Part shown: one piece after another, positions 25,373 through 38,470 of the stretch
Numbering within the stretch: position 1 is the first letter of the stretch
How the letters are laid out: every line of letters starts with the position of its first letter
Assembly (NCBI GenBank): GCA_026874595.1
Contig: CM049308.1
Location: forward strand, 81,390,124-81,454,123
Length of the DNA stretch: 64,000 nt
Origin: Sipunculus nudus
Lineage: Eukaryota > Annelida > Sipuncula > Golfingiida > Sipunculidae
Direction: 5' to 3'
Position numbers and translations under genes: made by a program
Notes under the pieces: generated by a model
The model's database searches: none
Told to the model about the DNA's origin: nothing
What the model saw: the letters and a program-made list of their open reading frames with translations, nothing else

Positions 25373-26160
25373 TTTAAAATAAAAAGCAAAAATAAGGTAT
25401 CTAAAAACCGGATAGAACTATTGATAATTTCATCCTGCCATTGGGGCCAAAATCACAGTGAGCCTCGCAAAGATCCTTTAAAAAATGGCATTAAGAAGCC
25501 ATAACAAAACAAACGAACAAATAGACAATCTGAGTGAAATCAAAACCTTCCATTTAAACATACATACAGCAATAAATCAAAATAAAAAATCACAAGCAAA
25601 AATAATTCTTGATAATGATGTTACAAAGGATGCTGTTAACAAAAAAAATCGTGTCTTCAATTATATAAAGAGACTCAGGTACGGAAAATTGTTTAATTTC
25701 TAATTTAAATTTAGTCTTAGATCTAATATATAAAGTACTATAAACGTTTAATTAAAATTAAGAGGTATGCTGGTTAACTTAATTAAATGTAATGGTATAT
25801 AATCTTGTTTATTTTTACACAGTGTTTGTTTAATATTATATATTTACATCCGTTTTCGATATCTTTATTCTTTGAAGCACTTGCCAGTCTGATTTGTTTT
25901 ATAGATTTATAGATGATCTGTTTAACATGAAATGGGTGATATAAACATGTGGACTTTCATGCAAATTAAAAGACATATATATTCAATTCAGGTATACAGC
26001 GTTCGTTGAAATTTGACGCACAATTAACACGCATATTTTGACAAGGGAACATTGATTAAGAACAGTAACAATGCTAAATGTGTCTTCAAAAGAAATAGTT
26101 TTTTAATATAAGAGGACAAAAACAGAGGAAAAAGAACCTATTTATCAATTAATACAACTT

Positions 26161-26163
<3 letters not shown>

Positions 26164-26225
<62 letters not shown>

Positions 26226-26256
26226 TAATACAGACTAATGGCATATATACTGAACT

Positions 26257-26301
<45 letters not shown>
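26164..26301. repeat. (AT)n followed by (GA)n
   Basis: An AT run (26164-26221), a 39-bp unique spacer, then a GA run (26261-26301). Confidence 0.95.
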
Positions 26302-26303
<2 letters not shown>

Positions 26304-26434
26304 GACTCCTTGATATTTGGTATAGACATTATGGCCAAACAAAGCTTACGCACGTCGTGACCTTTATTGTTTTCGTTTTTACATCCACTGACCTGATACT
26401 GACCTTTCTTCTGAAATTAATATGACATTTGTAT

Positions 26435-26520
26435 TTTTTATGCAGGTTATGTAATTACACATACAGAGGTAATATAATGTACTTGAGCAATATTAATCTA
26501 GGTTAACTTAGGTTTAATAA
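26435..26520. repeat. Dispersed repeat, copy A (GCAGGTTATGTAATTACA family)
   Basis: TTTTATGCAGGTTATGTAATTAC onward matches 44500-44580 through TAATATAATGTAC and AATCTAGG-type blocks. Each copy follows long (AT)n by a few hundred bases, suggesting the microsatellite belongs to the same element. Confidence 0.45.
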
Positions 26521-26577
26521 CTCTTTCCCTCGGATAAGGTAATCTTTAGAGCCATGCATGAATATATACTCAATAAA

Positions 26578-26579
<2 letters not shown>

Positions 26580-26630
<51 letters not shown>
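26580..26630. repeat. (AT)n microsatellite
   Basis: A perfect run of about 50 bp. A shorter run lies at 26717-26738. Confidence 0.95.
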
Positions 26631-26638
<8 letters not shown>

Positions 26639-28414
26639 TGGATCCTGTGGCAGAGCATGCGCAAAGATATTAAGCACCAGTGCCTTTTGAAATTTTACAA
26701 ACATAATTTTGCAGTAATATATATATATATATATATATTGTTCATTTTGTTCTGTTTCCTTCTAATTCAACACCAAATATATACATATAACTGAGTAATA
26801 TGTTTTTAATCTTAGCTGCAGGATCAGTTCAAATGATTAATTTATTGTTTAGAAAAAGGACGTCCTTTCCCAAAAGTCACAAAAATGGAGCCTTTATTCT
26901 TTTCCTGTAGGTGATCCATTTTAAAATATTTTACTGATTCAGTTTTCCTTAGTAGGGAAAACAGCATCTTAAAATGCATCATTTGCATATTCTGTGTATG
27001 TGAAATCCAAGATTTACATTTTAAACCTGAAATAAGGCTTAAGCCAGGAAGTATATGACATATAATATTGTTTGCATTTGTTACTTTTAAAGTTGCGTGA
27101 AACACATCTGAACACTTAATACCTTTCTAATTTCATTCCTTTTCATAATTATTTATAAAAAGTTTACAGCACAAAAATAGCACATTATACGTTAGCAAAG
27201 TATACGAAAATTATCACACGTACATTTTTAAAATCCACCACACATGCATTAATACATAAATACGGTTTGTAGGAAAGCTAAATCTGGAGCAGACCATATA
27301 ATATCAGCTGCAGTTCATGACATGATATAAATGATTTATTAAATATGCCTTACTCATGTTTTCATAAAAAAAAAATTACTGAATAATTTGGAGACATCTG
27401 ATTATCATTGCAACATTATATAATAACGATTGGCAAACTACCAAAAACAGTTCTAGATGACTGTAAAATGTGTGGTGCAATATGGGATTATCAATTTCAA
27501 TTTGATCACTGGATGCAACAAAAGGGCAGAACAATAAGTCATGTCAATTTCAAAGAAATCTGATGAAAAATATACTGGACGATGGAGCAGAATGCAGAAC
27601 GGTGACTGAATTTGATTAACGTGAATAAAGGAAACTGATTTTGTAAAATAAACTGCGGCATGCACTGCTTTTCGTTTCCAGTAATGAATTATTATCTTAA
27701 TTTTTGCAGTATCAAGCATGTCATCTTCTTGAATCTAATTTAAGTAACATGGTTCCAGGATTTCAAGAACGAAACTTATTTTTTTTTCAAATATTATGTC
27801 ACCGACTTTATTTTGTTTCAGGAAATTGTAAACAGTGTGAATATTTTGATCTTATATTTATCCATTAACTGTATTATAATAAAACTTGACGTACTGAAAC
27901 ATAACCGGTAATTAAGCATAGGTTTCTTTATAATCAAACTGCCTATGCATATCATATCATAACATGAATAATAGTACAATGCCAAAATATAAAATTTACA
28001 TGATGATTCACTTAAACATCAAAAGTTCATTGTTTTCACTATATATCACTTTTAATTTTCTTAACTCTTCAAATAAATAGGATTTTACCAGATAAATAAC
28101 CATGGATGCTCTACTTTTAAAAACTGACTGATCTTGTTCTTAAAAGTTCGGCCCCGAAGCAAAAAGACATAATTTTAAATTTAAATTTGTTTTGTTTACA
28201 TATATTGAAGTTGTTCGCAGTGCAAGTAAAATGCATAAAATATTATACCGGTCACACGAGAAGATAAAGCGTGTAGGAAATTTTTAATGGACACCCGAGA
28301 CAAATAAATTTCTTTTTTTTTAACTGTTTAAATTGCAAATCATGTAGGCGTTCAAGCTTTCAAAACATTGAAGAATCCAGAAGTAAAAAAAAAACAATGA
28401 AGGTAGACGCTTAC

Positions 28415-28437
28415 CTTCCATCTTGGCCGCCGTACAT
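28415..28437 (-). CDS. First coding exon (8 codons) of an unrecognised host gene
   Basis: The coding part of the first exon starts at an ATG at 28437-28435 with A at position -3, encodes MYGGQDG plus the first two bases of an Arg codon, and stops at a strong donor (GGAAG|GTAAGC, GT at 28414-28413). It is too short to stand alone. What makes it convincing is the partner at 11996-11838: that exon begins with the single base needed to finish the codon (AG+A = Arg) and stays open for its full length in that frame. The exon lies at the edge of a CpG-rich block that looks like a promoter. The short Gly/Gln start followed by a Tyr/Pro/Gly/Ser-rich stretch is the sort of disordered N-terminus seen in transcription factors and RNA-binding proteins, but I do not recognise the family. 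Seen: start, donor, phase. Inferred: gene identity class. Confidence 0.65.
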
Positions 28438-28880
28438 TTTGTTTGCGGTTAAAAAAGGCACGGTCCAGTACAACAGTGATAAGATGATCTTGTTATTATC
28501 TGAAGAGACCGGCCTGGGAATCACAGGTTAGTCCTATAAGAGACGCTACAGCGCGAGGCCGCGATGTTCACAATGTGACAGTTGTGTAGAAACCTTCGCC
28601 CACCAGAACAACAAATCTTCCCATTGTAAACTGTCCGTCCAATAAAAAGTGGCCGCTGGATTCCGTGCGGTGTGACGTCGTTCACGGTGTCGTCTGCGCA
28701 AATGAGGCGGCAGATGGAACGTGTTTTCAAATAGCGGAGCTCTACCAATCAGAGGCCAGGAATTCCCCTGATGCACTCATCGCCCACGCCCATTCAGCGG
28801 GCCACTTGCCCGATTACGGCCACTGGAGAGAAGCTAAAATGACGTGCTTAGCAATCATAATGTATCAGGTGTTATGTCTG
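28438..28880 (-). promoter_or_regulatory. CpG-rich promoter/5'UTR block of the minus-strand gene
   Basis: The sequence directly upstream of the start codon is locally rich in CpG and GC against an AT-rich background. Visible sites include CGCCCACGC at 28781-28789, the exact reverse complement of the EGR/Zif268 consensus GCGTGGGCG; a CCAAT box at 28745-28749; and a CRE-like TGACGTCG at 28673-28680. No convincing TATA box is placed, which suits a CpG-type promoter. The part nearest the ATG (28438 to roughly 28530) is presumably 5'UTR, but the transcription start cannot be fixed from sequence alone. Open frames on the plus strand here (28665-28883) are probably by-products of the GC content. Confidence 0.45.
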
Positions 28881-28899
28881 TGAATATTAAAGAGGTCTT

Positions 28900-31642
28900 C
28901 AGGGATACAGAGGTATGAGTGTATGCATATTTGCGTTTTCAAATTTACTCTCGGTCATCCAGTTTGTCTGTTCATCTTTTTATGGCAGGGAGCAGGAATA
29001 TATACAATGTGCCCCCAATTATTCTCAGACAGGATTATATATACTAAATCTTTATGTATACGTAGCTTGATTTCTATATACCTTTTACGTATTCCTTTTC
29101 GTCATTAACCTGTTTTATATTATCTATTCATGTTTCCACGCGCATTTGAATATACATATATCATGCACTTGTCTAAAAGTCTCATTGTATTTCATTGTAA
29201 ATGATGATCTTAAGGGCTTGTATTCTGTTCCCCAAGCAGGTGGCCATAGAAATTTGGTAATTCCTTTCATAATCTTAAATATGGCCTCAAGGAAATATCC
29301 TTAAATATTTTGCAACTTTCTTGTTCTTCTGAATCTTGTCGACAAGTGACATCGCTTCTGTCTTGGGTTGAAAGTCAGTTTAGGATTTACTTGTTTTTAG
29401 AATATTATCAAATGTGTACCATTCAAAAGTTGCTTCGGTATGTGACAAGTGACTTTGACCTTCATCAATATATATGTGTATATGTTGTACAGACTTCTCA
29501 GATATTGATTTTATTGAAGTATTAAAATATTTGACACATTGGTTTTGGTTTCATTCAATAGAGTGAATTCCGAACCATTAAATAGATTAATAAAATTGTC
29601 CTCATGCATTAAAATTGTAATAAAATATAAAGTGAAATATAGTGTATTATAATGTATGTTACGGAAATGACATATTGAACGTCGATATATATGGATCCTG
29701 TGCAGGTATACTATGGTTAGGGAAGGTATTGATAGGTAATTATATGTTTCAAACATGAGATATATGTCCTGATTGTGGAGAATACAGTGTTAAAAAATTG
29801 GATTTACCTGGTCTTAAAAAGATCTTCTGAAAGACATTCTTCAGACAGCCACACATAAAAATAAGCATATATAAATTAAAAGTGATGAAATGAGTACTTT
29901 TCTTCCTGTATGCGTGTATATAGGCAAAACTATTTATTCAAATCATACACCAAAGATAAATATACATTGAATTTTAGAAACTCTTTTGATTTATATTGTA
30001 ATGAACTGGATTTAAAGTCTTTTTAATGGTGGACCCCCCTCATGAGAACTGTGTTTTAATGAGCTTGGATTGCTTATATACTAAATAATGGGCTGTTTTG
30101 GCGCAAGTATTCTTAAAGTTGGGGGAGACGAATTCTAACGAGGACATGAAGCAGGTCACTAGGAAATTACCTTGAGAGAATTACCTGTATTTTCTCTTGG
30201 ATTCTAAAACACCAAGCAACCCATATTCACCTCAGATCCCACGCAGTAACATTTCATTAATTGTTTTCAAAACCAAATAGTGTTTCCACAGAATGTCTAT
30301 GACAAATTAACTGGTTCATCAAAGGGCTAAGATGTTCAACTTCAGATGATCATGAATGAATGCAATAGGGCGGGGGAGGGGGGCGTAGGAGAAATAAAAA
30401 ATACCTTTTCTGCACACGACAGATAGACGGTTTGACCTTAAAATCTGTGGCACATCTGTTGATTAATTTTCTTCCACGGTTTCTCGGGTGTTGTGCGGCG
30501 TGACTCGGTCGGTAATTCGGTCAAGATAGGTACTAGTTATTCGTTTCCATTCATAAAGTGTAAGGTAGTAGGAAATTTTACGTAACGTTGACGCAATACA
30601 CCTTATTTAGCAAGGCCAATGTCACATGGTTACCATGAAAACCAAATATGGTGATGTCAGTGTTAACGTAAGTCCCCGGATGTTATAATGTTCCCTGCGT
30701 GTATATCCCACAATCAACAATGGCTGCATTGCTTAAAACATAGCTATTTTTAAATTGCTGGATTTGTTTGTGTTTATGCGAAGCTATATAATATTTTTGA
30801 ATAGAAATTAACGGTCCAATGTGATATCCTTATCTCGTGTATGAAACGGCAAACGCACGCACGTACACCAACTGGCAAGACACCTCCACCTCTGAGTATC
30901 AGGACACATATGGGACACTGTTTACAATAACAACTTGCAATATGGAATAACAAGTTTGCTAAAACAATTATTTTGATCACTGTTATTGCATCAGATACGT
31001 CTTTGGTTGAAACCAAAGGTTCTGGAAGGTTCTAAAAGCCATGCAAGAAGAAAATGAAGAACGGGGTAGGTGACGTAACAGCCGCTTGAAGATTCCCAGC
31101 ATGTTATCCATACCGTACTCTTTTGTGTCTGGTTTTAACATTCAGGACAGAAAATGGATTTACAACATATGTTGACTGGTCCTGCGAGCATGATGGTTTA
31201 CAAGGATGGACTAATGGTCGACTCTGCCATCCTTTTACATCTGGACGAGAATGCAGGCATATTGATTTTGCGCATGGGCAGACGAATAAGCTTTCCTTAT
31301 CTGTAAACATGTATGTGCTAAATAATTATACCTCCTAAACTGGCTTGGTAACGAGGCAGAACACCTGTGATGTCCCATTTAGAATGTCACATTTTCTATC
31401 CTCTTTCCTCGGCCAAGTGTGTGTCTTTCTTACAAAACGAACTGCTAAAATTATGACAAACCAAAATCATGTAAAATTATGTAAACATGTTGTGATGACC
31501 CAACATCCATAACTAAAATATTGGTTTACGGTTTACCTAGGTCGCATTCTGTTTCATTTAACGCCAGTTTTGACTGGGGAGTGGTGACGTCCAATATAGA
31601 ATGTACACTGTAATTTAAACCTACATTTTACTTTCCTATTAA

Positions 31643-31679
<37 letters not shown>

Positions 31680-31925
31680 AAAATATTAAATAATTTGTAA
31701 AGCCGTGTAAGTCTGTAGAAGATGTGTAGGCAAAGAGAATGAGTGACGCCTTTTGATGAGACTAGTGTGTTGATATACAAGTTATTCTATCTTAAAGGCG
31801 ATATTTTTCTCTTTACCTATATATTTATATTAAATATTCAATTAACTTAGTTACTGAAACACTCATTTGTATATGATGCGAATGTAAACGCCAACTGGTG
31901 ACGTCAGTTAAAGGTGAGAGCATAT

Positions 31926-31972
<47 letters not shown>

Positions 31973-33200
31973 CTCGTTTTAACTCATTTCAAAACTGCAT
32001 GATAACATATACTCATATACTCTCATCTGTAGATGAAATTATATTTCCTAAATTTAAAAAGAAAACAAAGAAGTTAATGTTTTTGATAAAAGAAAGATAA
32101 TTTAAAGGTGGAGAAGAAACATGAACTAACATAAAGATACACAATGTAATCTCTGATTTCAATTTTTTAAAAATGAGTTTTACTGGAATCAGACTCCGAC
32201 TGGATTTCTTAAAGACCCACAGGGCGAACTATATATAAGACTCAAATCTGAAGGACTCGGACTTGTACTCCGATAGTGTGGACCAGCAACACTATATATA
32301 CAACACTGGTGGTCAACAAAACTCCACAAGATGCATGGAAGGGATCACTGACCGTTTTCTAAATGAAATGTAGATATCATCTCGGATAACAGTTCATTAA
32401 GCATGTATTCCGTATATTTCAATTCGCTATTTTACATTGTCACACTTTAAAATTTGAACGTTTCAACAATACATCGCCAAAAGGGGATTTCAACCCACAT
32501 TAGCTCACATGCCTAACAAGCCGGCGGTGTTTCAATCTTGAACACAGACCTTTTCCGTTCCAACACTCCTATATATACTTATATTGTTAGTTCTTTCAAA
32601 TTTATTTCGTTAGCAAAAACGTTCATATTACCAGGGTTTAGTGTGGCAATTTTAATTTAAAATAGATAAGTTTGAAATTTACTTTGGGACAGCGTTGACC
32701 TGTCTTTGAAGAGCTGCGAAAACGATGACGACACTGATAAAGGAACGACATATGTCTGATGTAACTAAAATACCAGTGTAACGTTATATTTTTGTATTGC
32801 CAAATACATCTAGTTTAAGATCAGCCGTATTCGATTTGTCGTTTTTGCTGGATTTAGGCCATCGAAGGCACTGGGTTACGAGACCGAAGGGCGGCCCTCA
32901 GTGGCTGGAAGGAAAAAACCCTTTTTATCTAGGCAAAACAGGTAGAATGTTAATTCGGGTTTCTGCCTTTTTAGTTTGACAAATGTTTGGTTTTAAGGAT
33001 GAACTAATAACCGATTTTTCATAGATTAACACTTCAGCCTGTTTAAAGAAATTACAGTAACTTCTTTTCTCAAATATATTTCGCTGAAAATTTATCATTA
33101 ATTTCACTGACATCTATATCCGCAGCTTATCATCTTTTCATGCACAAAATACTAAAGAGACATATTTTCATGAAGTACAAGGTCGAGTTCGAATTTTGTC
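28900..33200. other. Upstream intergenic stretch
   Basis: This region lies upstream of the minus-strand gene. It contains only (AT)n tracts at 31.65 and 31.93 kb, a full CRE at 31899-31906 and short unsupported frames. Confidence 0.5.
31647..31676. repeat. (AT)n microsatellite
   Basis: A run of about 30 bp; another at 31929-31969. Confidence 0.9.
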
Positions 33201-33219
33201 AAATTGTATTTTAATCTGT

Positions 33220-33639
33220 TCACTTCAGTAGTCTTATCTCCAGTAAAGCATTAGATTTCTTTTCTACATAAACTATTCTATTCACCTGTGACCACCTTTT
33301 TTTCTGGAAATCTCTTGGTAGAAACCATGTTACAAGAGAAACAAGAAGCAAAACCCTAATTAACAACAATGGAAACAAATCCACCCATTTCACAACATCA
33401 AAAATAAATAAATATTTAATAACAAAGAAATATGTATACATTTCAACCTCACGGAGGCAAAATTTTGGGGCACATGTAAAAGCAGCCTCCGTAGACAGCC
33501 GTTGATTGGATGATTTCATGTAAATACTGTGATATATATGACAAGCTAAAACACGATGATTACACATGCATGGACACACCTGATCTTTTAAAAAGGAATA
33601 AAATGTAGAAAGGCCTGGCCTTGGGATTATTTCTACCAT
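33220..33639 (-). CDS. Longest ATG-started open frame outside the LINE (139 codons), doubtful
   Basis: The frame begins at a true ATG (33639-33637) and encodes a Cys- and Leu-rich peptide. It has a probable membrane segment in the middle-to-late part (around FPLLLIRVLLLVSLVTWF) followed by basic residues. No family is recognised, no promoter or polyadenylation signal is convincing, and the base composition is that of the surroundings. It may well be a chance frame. Confidence 0.12.
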   Translation of the reverse strand: MVEIIPRPGLSTFYSFLKDQVCPCMCNHRVLACHIYHSIYMKSSNQRLSTEAAFTCAPKFCLREVEMYTYFFVIKYLFIFDVVKWVDLFPLLLIRVLLLVSLVTWFLPRDFQKKRWSQVNRIVYVEKKSNALLEIRLLK

Positions 33640-36600
33640 TCTTCGTTACCGTATATTAGGTTGTCAAAAAATACGAGCCCCACGAAAAGGATCTCCTAAA
33701 AACAGATGGTCACAGGTTGGCGGAAGTGAGAAAAATCAGCAGTTATATATTTTTAATCCCTGTTTAAGGCACATGATCTCGTCTGCAGCTATTAACATCA
33801 TTGCAGAGTAATTATTAACAAATCAAGCCAAACTCCCGCCTTCGAAGGCCATTGACCTGGCACCTGTATTTCTGGTTTTCAGCTCCCGATTAAGGCATGT
33901 TTATTAAGCGATTTAGGGGTCAACGTAAGGGCAAGTCATACGGGACATAGTATTTATAGGAGTCTGAATGTAAATATCTTATTGAAGCACAAGATTCTTA
34001 CGTCAATGGGGTCGGAGTTTCGGGTCTGTTTTTCTGAGGGAAAAAAATCAACTCCAATATAATCTTGACCTCAAATTAAGGTTTCAGATGTCGAATGTAA
34101 ACGTTTATGTTATATATTGAGATTCCTTTATATTGACGGGATTTAAACCGTCTGAGCTTTTTTCTTCTTTGAGACTCTTTTGGTTTACAGGATGTCAAAA
34201 ATTAGAACCTCTATCTTTAGGAGAGGTCTATATTTAAGTAAATGATGTTCATTATGCTGAGGTTGTACCTTATCTTCTTTCAAATTCTTTTGTTATACAA
34301 GATGTCAAATATTAATAATTTCGAACTTCGACGGAGGTTCATGTGTAAGATCATGGAGTTTATACGTTCAATCTGGATTTTTGTGCAAGGAAAGTCATGC
34401 ATCATACCACATAGGTAGGGCACGTGGCCCCTTTAACTTTTCATTCTTCTGTGCTGCCTTGCATACACCGTAGGTACGTCCCTTTTAGTCAAATAGCATT
34501 GTTTCGATAAATGTCATAAGATACCGCTAATATATCAAGTTTAGCCCTTTCCTAGCCGTTTCGCCCAAAAAAACCCTGGTAGAGCAATTTATTATTTCTC
34601 AAAGGAATCCAAGGCCATGTAAGTTAACCTTTGTCAATGTACTGTCCGACTCGACTCGCGTATACTTATTACTACAATCAGTTTTGTTACAGTTTTTAAC
34701 TGGTAATTTTTCATGCATAATTATGATAAAGTTCATTTGAACATTAAAAACTTTCTCTTTAAGTGACTCCTTAAGATTGAAGTTTTTCTTGTTTTTCCCT
34801 ATACCCATTTTCCCTAGGACCGTACACCCCTATACCTTTGATAAATATCTACATTTTATAAAACAACTACCTATGACAAGCTACAACCGAACAGAAGTAT
34901 TCTATTTTTGCATGTATTTACCTTCTAAAAAGCGGTTGTTATGTTTTTTAGCGGCGTTTTTTTTCTGTCTGTTAGCTACATTATTAAAAAATATTTTGAT
35001 TTTGTTGAAATTTTCAGGATAGCTGGGCAATGATACAATTTGGCTATGATCCGGCTGCACCGTTGATAATGCCATATGGGGCTAATGAGCTGCCTTCGCG
35101 GAGGTCTGCGCTCTCTGCATGATTACATAATAGTTATTGGACCAAGCCCCTACTGGTCTAAACTTCAGGAAAGCCTGTCCATATAGATCATTTTTTTATT
35201 CCATCCTGGCGCAAAAAAGAGCTCATTACCTTTATTCTTGGCAACTTTTTCCCGGTTTCCGTCTTGGAGTTGGGTGAGCCTTTATTACTTTTTGCGACTG
35301 AATTAATTTCAATGTATATTTTATGATCAAACTTGAAAGATGATGACTGCAGGTGTTGAAAGGAATTGTTGCCAGAAAAAAATGGAAGTTTGTCTGCAAT
35401 GATGATTTATTAAGCAGCATTTTGTGGATCAAACGTACAATCTGGCTCAAGATACAATAATTTTTGGAAGAGTAGGAACTCCTTGTAGATTAAGGTGTAA
35501 ACATGTTTATCAGTTCCTTCCATTTAGTCGTTTTTAAATGTTTAGGGTATTCATTTCATTTATTGTCATCACTTATGTCAAAACCAAAATGTTGATGGAT
35601 ATAATTTTAGGTAAATTGTATTTTTGTGTAATAAAATTTTACTTTGTAGGGCCGAGTTGATATGATGAGTTTACTTTAATTTAAATTCAATAATTGGATT
35701 TTTCAGTATTTTCCTAATGTATTGTTTATTAAGTAGTCAATGTATCATCCCTAAAGACAGGTACATATAACATGAAAATAAAAACATATTTGTCCAATGT
35801 TTTATCCATATAACCCCCTCTCCCTCCCCCAAGGGATCATTGGACATATTACTCCGATCCAGACGTGGATCCAGAAGTGATAAAACGCTCAGCTCTTTCC
35901 TCTGGCGACTCCTTTTAACTCCGGGCATGAATATCAGAACGCATTATAGTGGCCTGTCCAAAACCGGTGTTTTTCTCCGGGTTCCTCAGCCTCCAGACAC
36001 TATAAAACGCCGACACCTGAGCTCTGATGCGCACCTTGGGGACCGGTAGATTAGTCACTGTTTGTAAAATATATGTAAATTAAATAATGTTTAATTTATT
36101 TTATGAGATTTCTATGGGACCTAAATGGAGATTGCTATGTTTTCTGTGTTCGGGGTAAAGATACAGTTCTTTGCACCCCTTAAACTTAGAAGTCCGACCA
36201 TTACACCTGAGAAGTATTTGCAAACATGGGAAAAGTATCTTGTTTATGTGAAATGGATTTCAGTAATTAGTTATATTCAGCTGTGTGACATGGCCCATGA
36301 GCAACTAGTTTTTAAGACACTGGCGTATTTATGTTTGGACTGATTTCTGCTTAAGGTTTATCGACATTGATGCTGTAGATTTGTTTCCTGCTCATCGCTC
36401 CTTGAGCTAGTACCAACCTGGAGAAAAGACCTTATTTTCGAAGGTTAATGACGTAGTGACATTGTATATACATACATATATATATATTTTTCAGGCAAAC
36501 AGTTATATTTGTTTTATTTTATATATAATTTGTAATTCAGAAAATATGGTAAACACAAACCCTACCTTGCCATCACGTTGTTTGGGTATCGACGTTCCGT

Positions 36601-38470
36601 AGAAACCTGACAGGTTTAATTTTTTTAAAAGCTCAGTCATAGTAAAATCATTCGGAAACCGACTGTCCTTGAGATTATATCTATCGGGAGATTATTGCGT
36701 TTCTAAGGCAATGATCGACGCGAAATAACATCTTCAGAATTGACACCAGGTGATCCTTATGATTAATCCGTCTTCTTTCTAGACTTGCTTCTTTAAAGAC
36801 TCTTAAACTGAAAATTTTGACTGAATCTACTCAGGTATTGAAATATATTATCGCTATGGCGTTTTAGTGATCCTCACGAAATGGCAAATTGTGGATCAAA
36901 ACTGGATTTCAGGTATTTATTCACAGGGAAAGGGTTGAAAAAGTTTTAAATAAAGACATTGCAGCAAATCTAGGATTCACTATCGAGATTTAATCACACC
37001 TGAGGTTTAAGCCAGCGCCTTAATGAGACCACGCTCACCCCTGATTATAATGTTTAACAATCAACAGCTTTGTGATGAATATAAATATTTAAGAATAATC
37101 AATAAATACACGTCATACCTTATCATCGTGATGTTTTCTCCATCAACTGATCCTCGAAAAGGCATTGGTTTAACCTTCCAAAGACAAATGTCAAACATAA
37201 AACTTGATCTTCCGCTCAGGGGCTAGTCCCTGTGACTCTGGTCTGCATGTGAAGAGTTACATTAATTGCGGAACTATACGAGGCATATCACTACTTCTTC
37301 TGTACTGAAGCCAGCTGGGTTCCTATGATTAATTTCTGTTCGTCTCCGACTTGTTGTTTTAGTTTTGTAATCATATCCATAAAATCCTGGTCCACAGGCA
37401 GTCATTTTCTGCCATACATATCACACCTTTCTGTGTTCTATCCCTGCCACTGACGTCCTCCACCTAACGTTGACTCATTGTTTCTAGCTTATGTCATGTC
37501 TCAACAAAATATTTTCACTTTTTCAAATAAAAAAAAAGTGACCGCGCATGCTCAAGATGCCCAAGATTCATTTTCTGTTAGGTCAGATCGTGACATTAAG
37601 AGAAGGTATAAGTATATTACGTATAAAAGTACGCATGCTCTGTTACCTGTCGGACGATCGTGAAATTCTACACTTTATATTACCATTACCAATATTGAAA
37701 AAAAATCCAATTAAATTAAAAAAAATAAAATCAAATACTAATTAGTAACAATATGAATGTTAAGTACAATTAGTTTGCTTAGGTGTAATACAAAACTGTG
37801 TTTCTTTGTACGGATCAACCAGAAACGATTATAATCATAATGTCCGCTATCAACCTTTGAAAAAACCTCATTTCTGCCTTTCCAATATAGGAAAAAAAAA
37901 GGCACAAAGTCACATGCGACCTCTATGTCAAACACAGATGCAACCTAATTTTTTACAGTTTAAAAAAAATAAATAAAGTCCATATCGCTTGTCCGGCATC
38001 GGGGAAAGAGAGTGGTCAGTCAGCATTTTCTCTGACAAGGTCACAGATGAGTTTGCAATGCATGGTTTGTCATTCCTCCTAATCGTCACGCACGCTGGGT
38101 TGTTTTTACCCGCTGATTGCATTTAATTCCCAGAACATATGCGTGACAGATAAGGAATTACATCTCGACCTTTCAAGGTTTTATAGACCGATTTAACCAT
38201 ACGGTCATTATCATGGTTTTACATAGTAGTGGGAGGGAACAGATTTTTCATCTAAAAATAAACCTGCGGGTTTTAATTTATGTCAGACGTTCTATGGATA
38301 TTACCATGTCACATAAAATTGAAATGTCACACAAACCAGCGAATCTTTGTCATGGAAATGACGTGTTTTATTATACACATTATATAAACAGCGCCTAGTG
38401 ATCATTCGAAGCCCCCTCCCCGGCACGCATCTGGGCGATAATAGAAAATCGACTACGGAGTGTAGCTCAA
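33640..38470. other. Intergenic stretch, nothing identified
   Basis: No exon with matched splice sites was found. A TTTTTCTCCGGGTTCCTCAG motif at about 35967 resembles TTTTCTCCGTGTTCTCCGG at about 11208, which may mark a shared dispersed repeat. Confidence 0.45.

Larger units (their letters stand above)
11997..28414 (-). other. Intron 1 of the minus-strand gene (about 16.4 kb)
   Basis: This interval is bounded by the two matched splice sites (donor at 28414, acceptor ending at 11997). It contains no convincing further exon on the minus strand, but a skipped or alternative exon cannot be excluded. It carries the (AT)n tracts at 12.06, 19.24, 25.06, 26.16 and 26.58 kb, poly(C) runs near 17.4, 18.4 and 23.3 kb, a tandem repeat at 15.2-16.0 kb, an inverted-repeat structure at 19.3-20.9 kb and a GC-box cluster near 21.7 kb. 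Long first introns holding regulatory DNA are common in developmental genes; applying that here is inference. Confidence 0.55.

Noticed and set aside
32495-32550. tRNA-like antisense B box (GGATTTCAACCC)
   Set aside because: The match is weaker than at 46.57 kb and no acceptor stem is visible.
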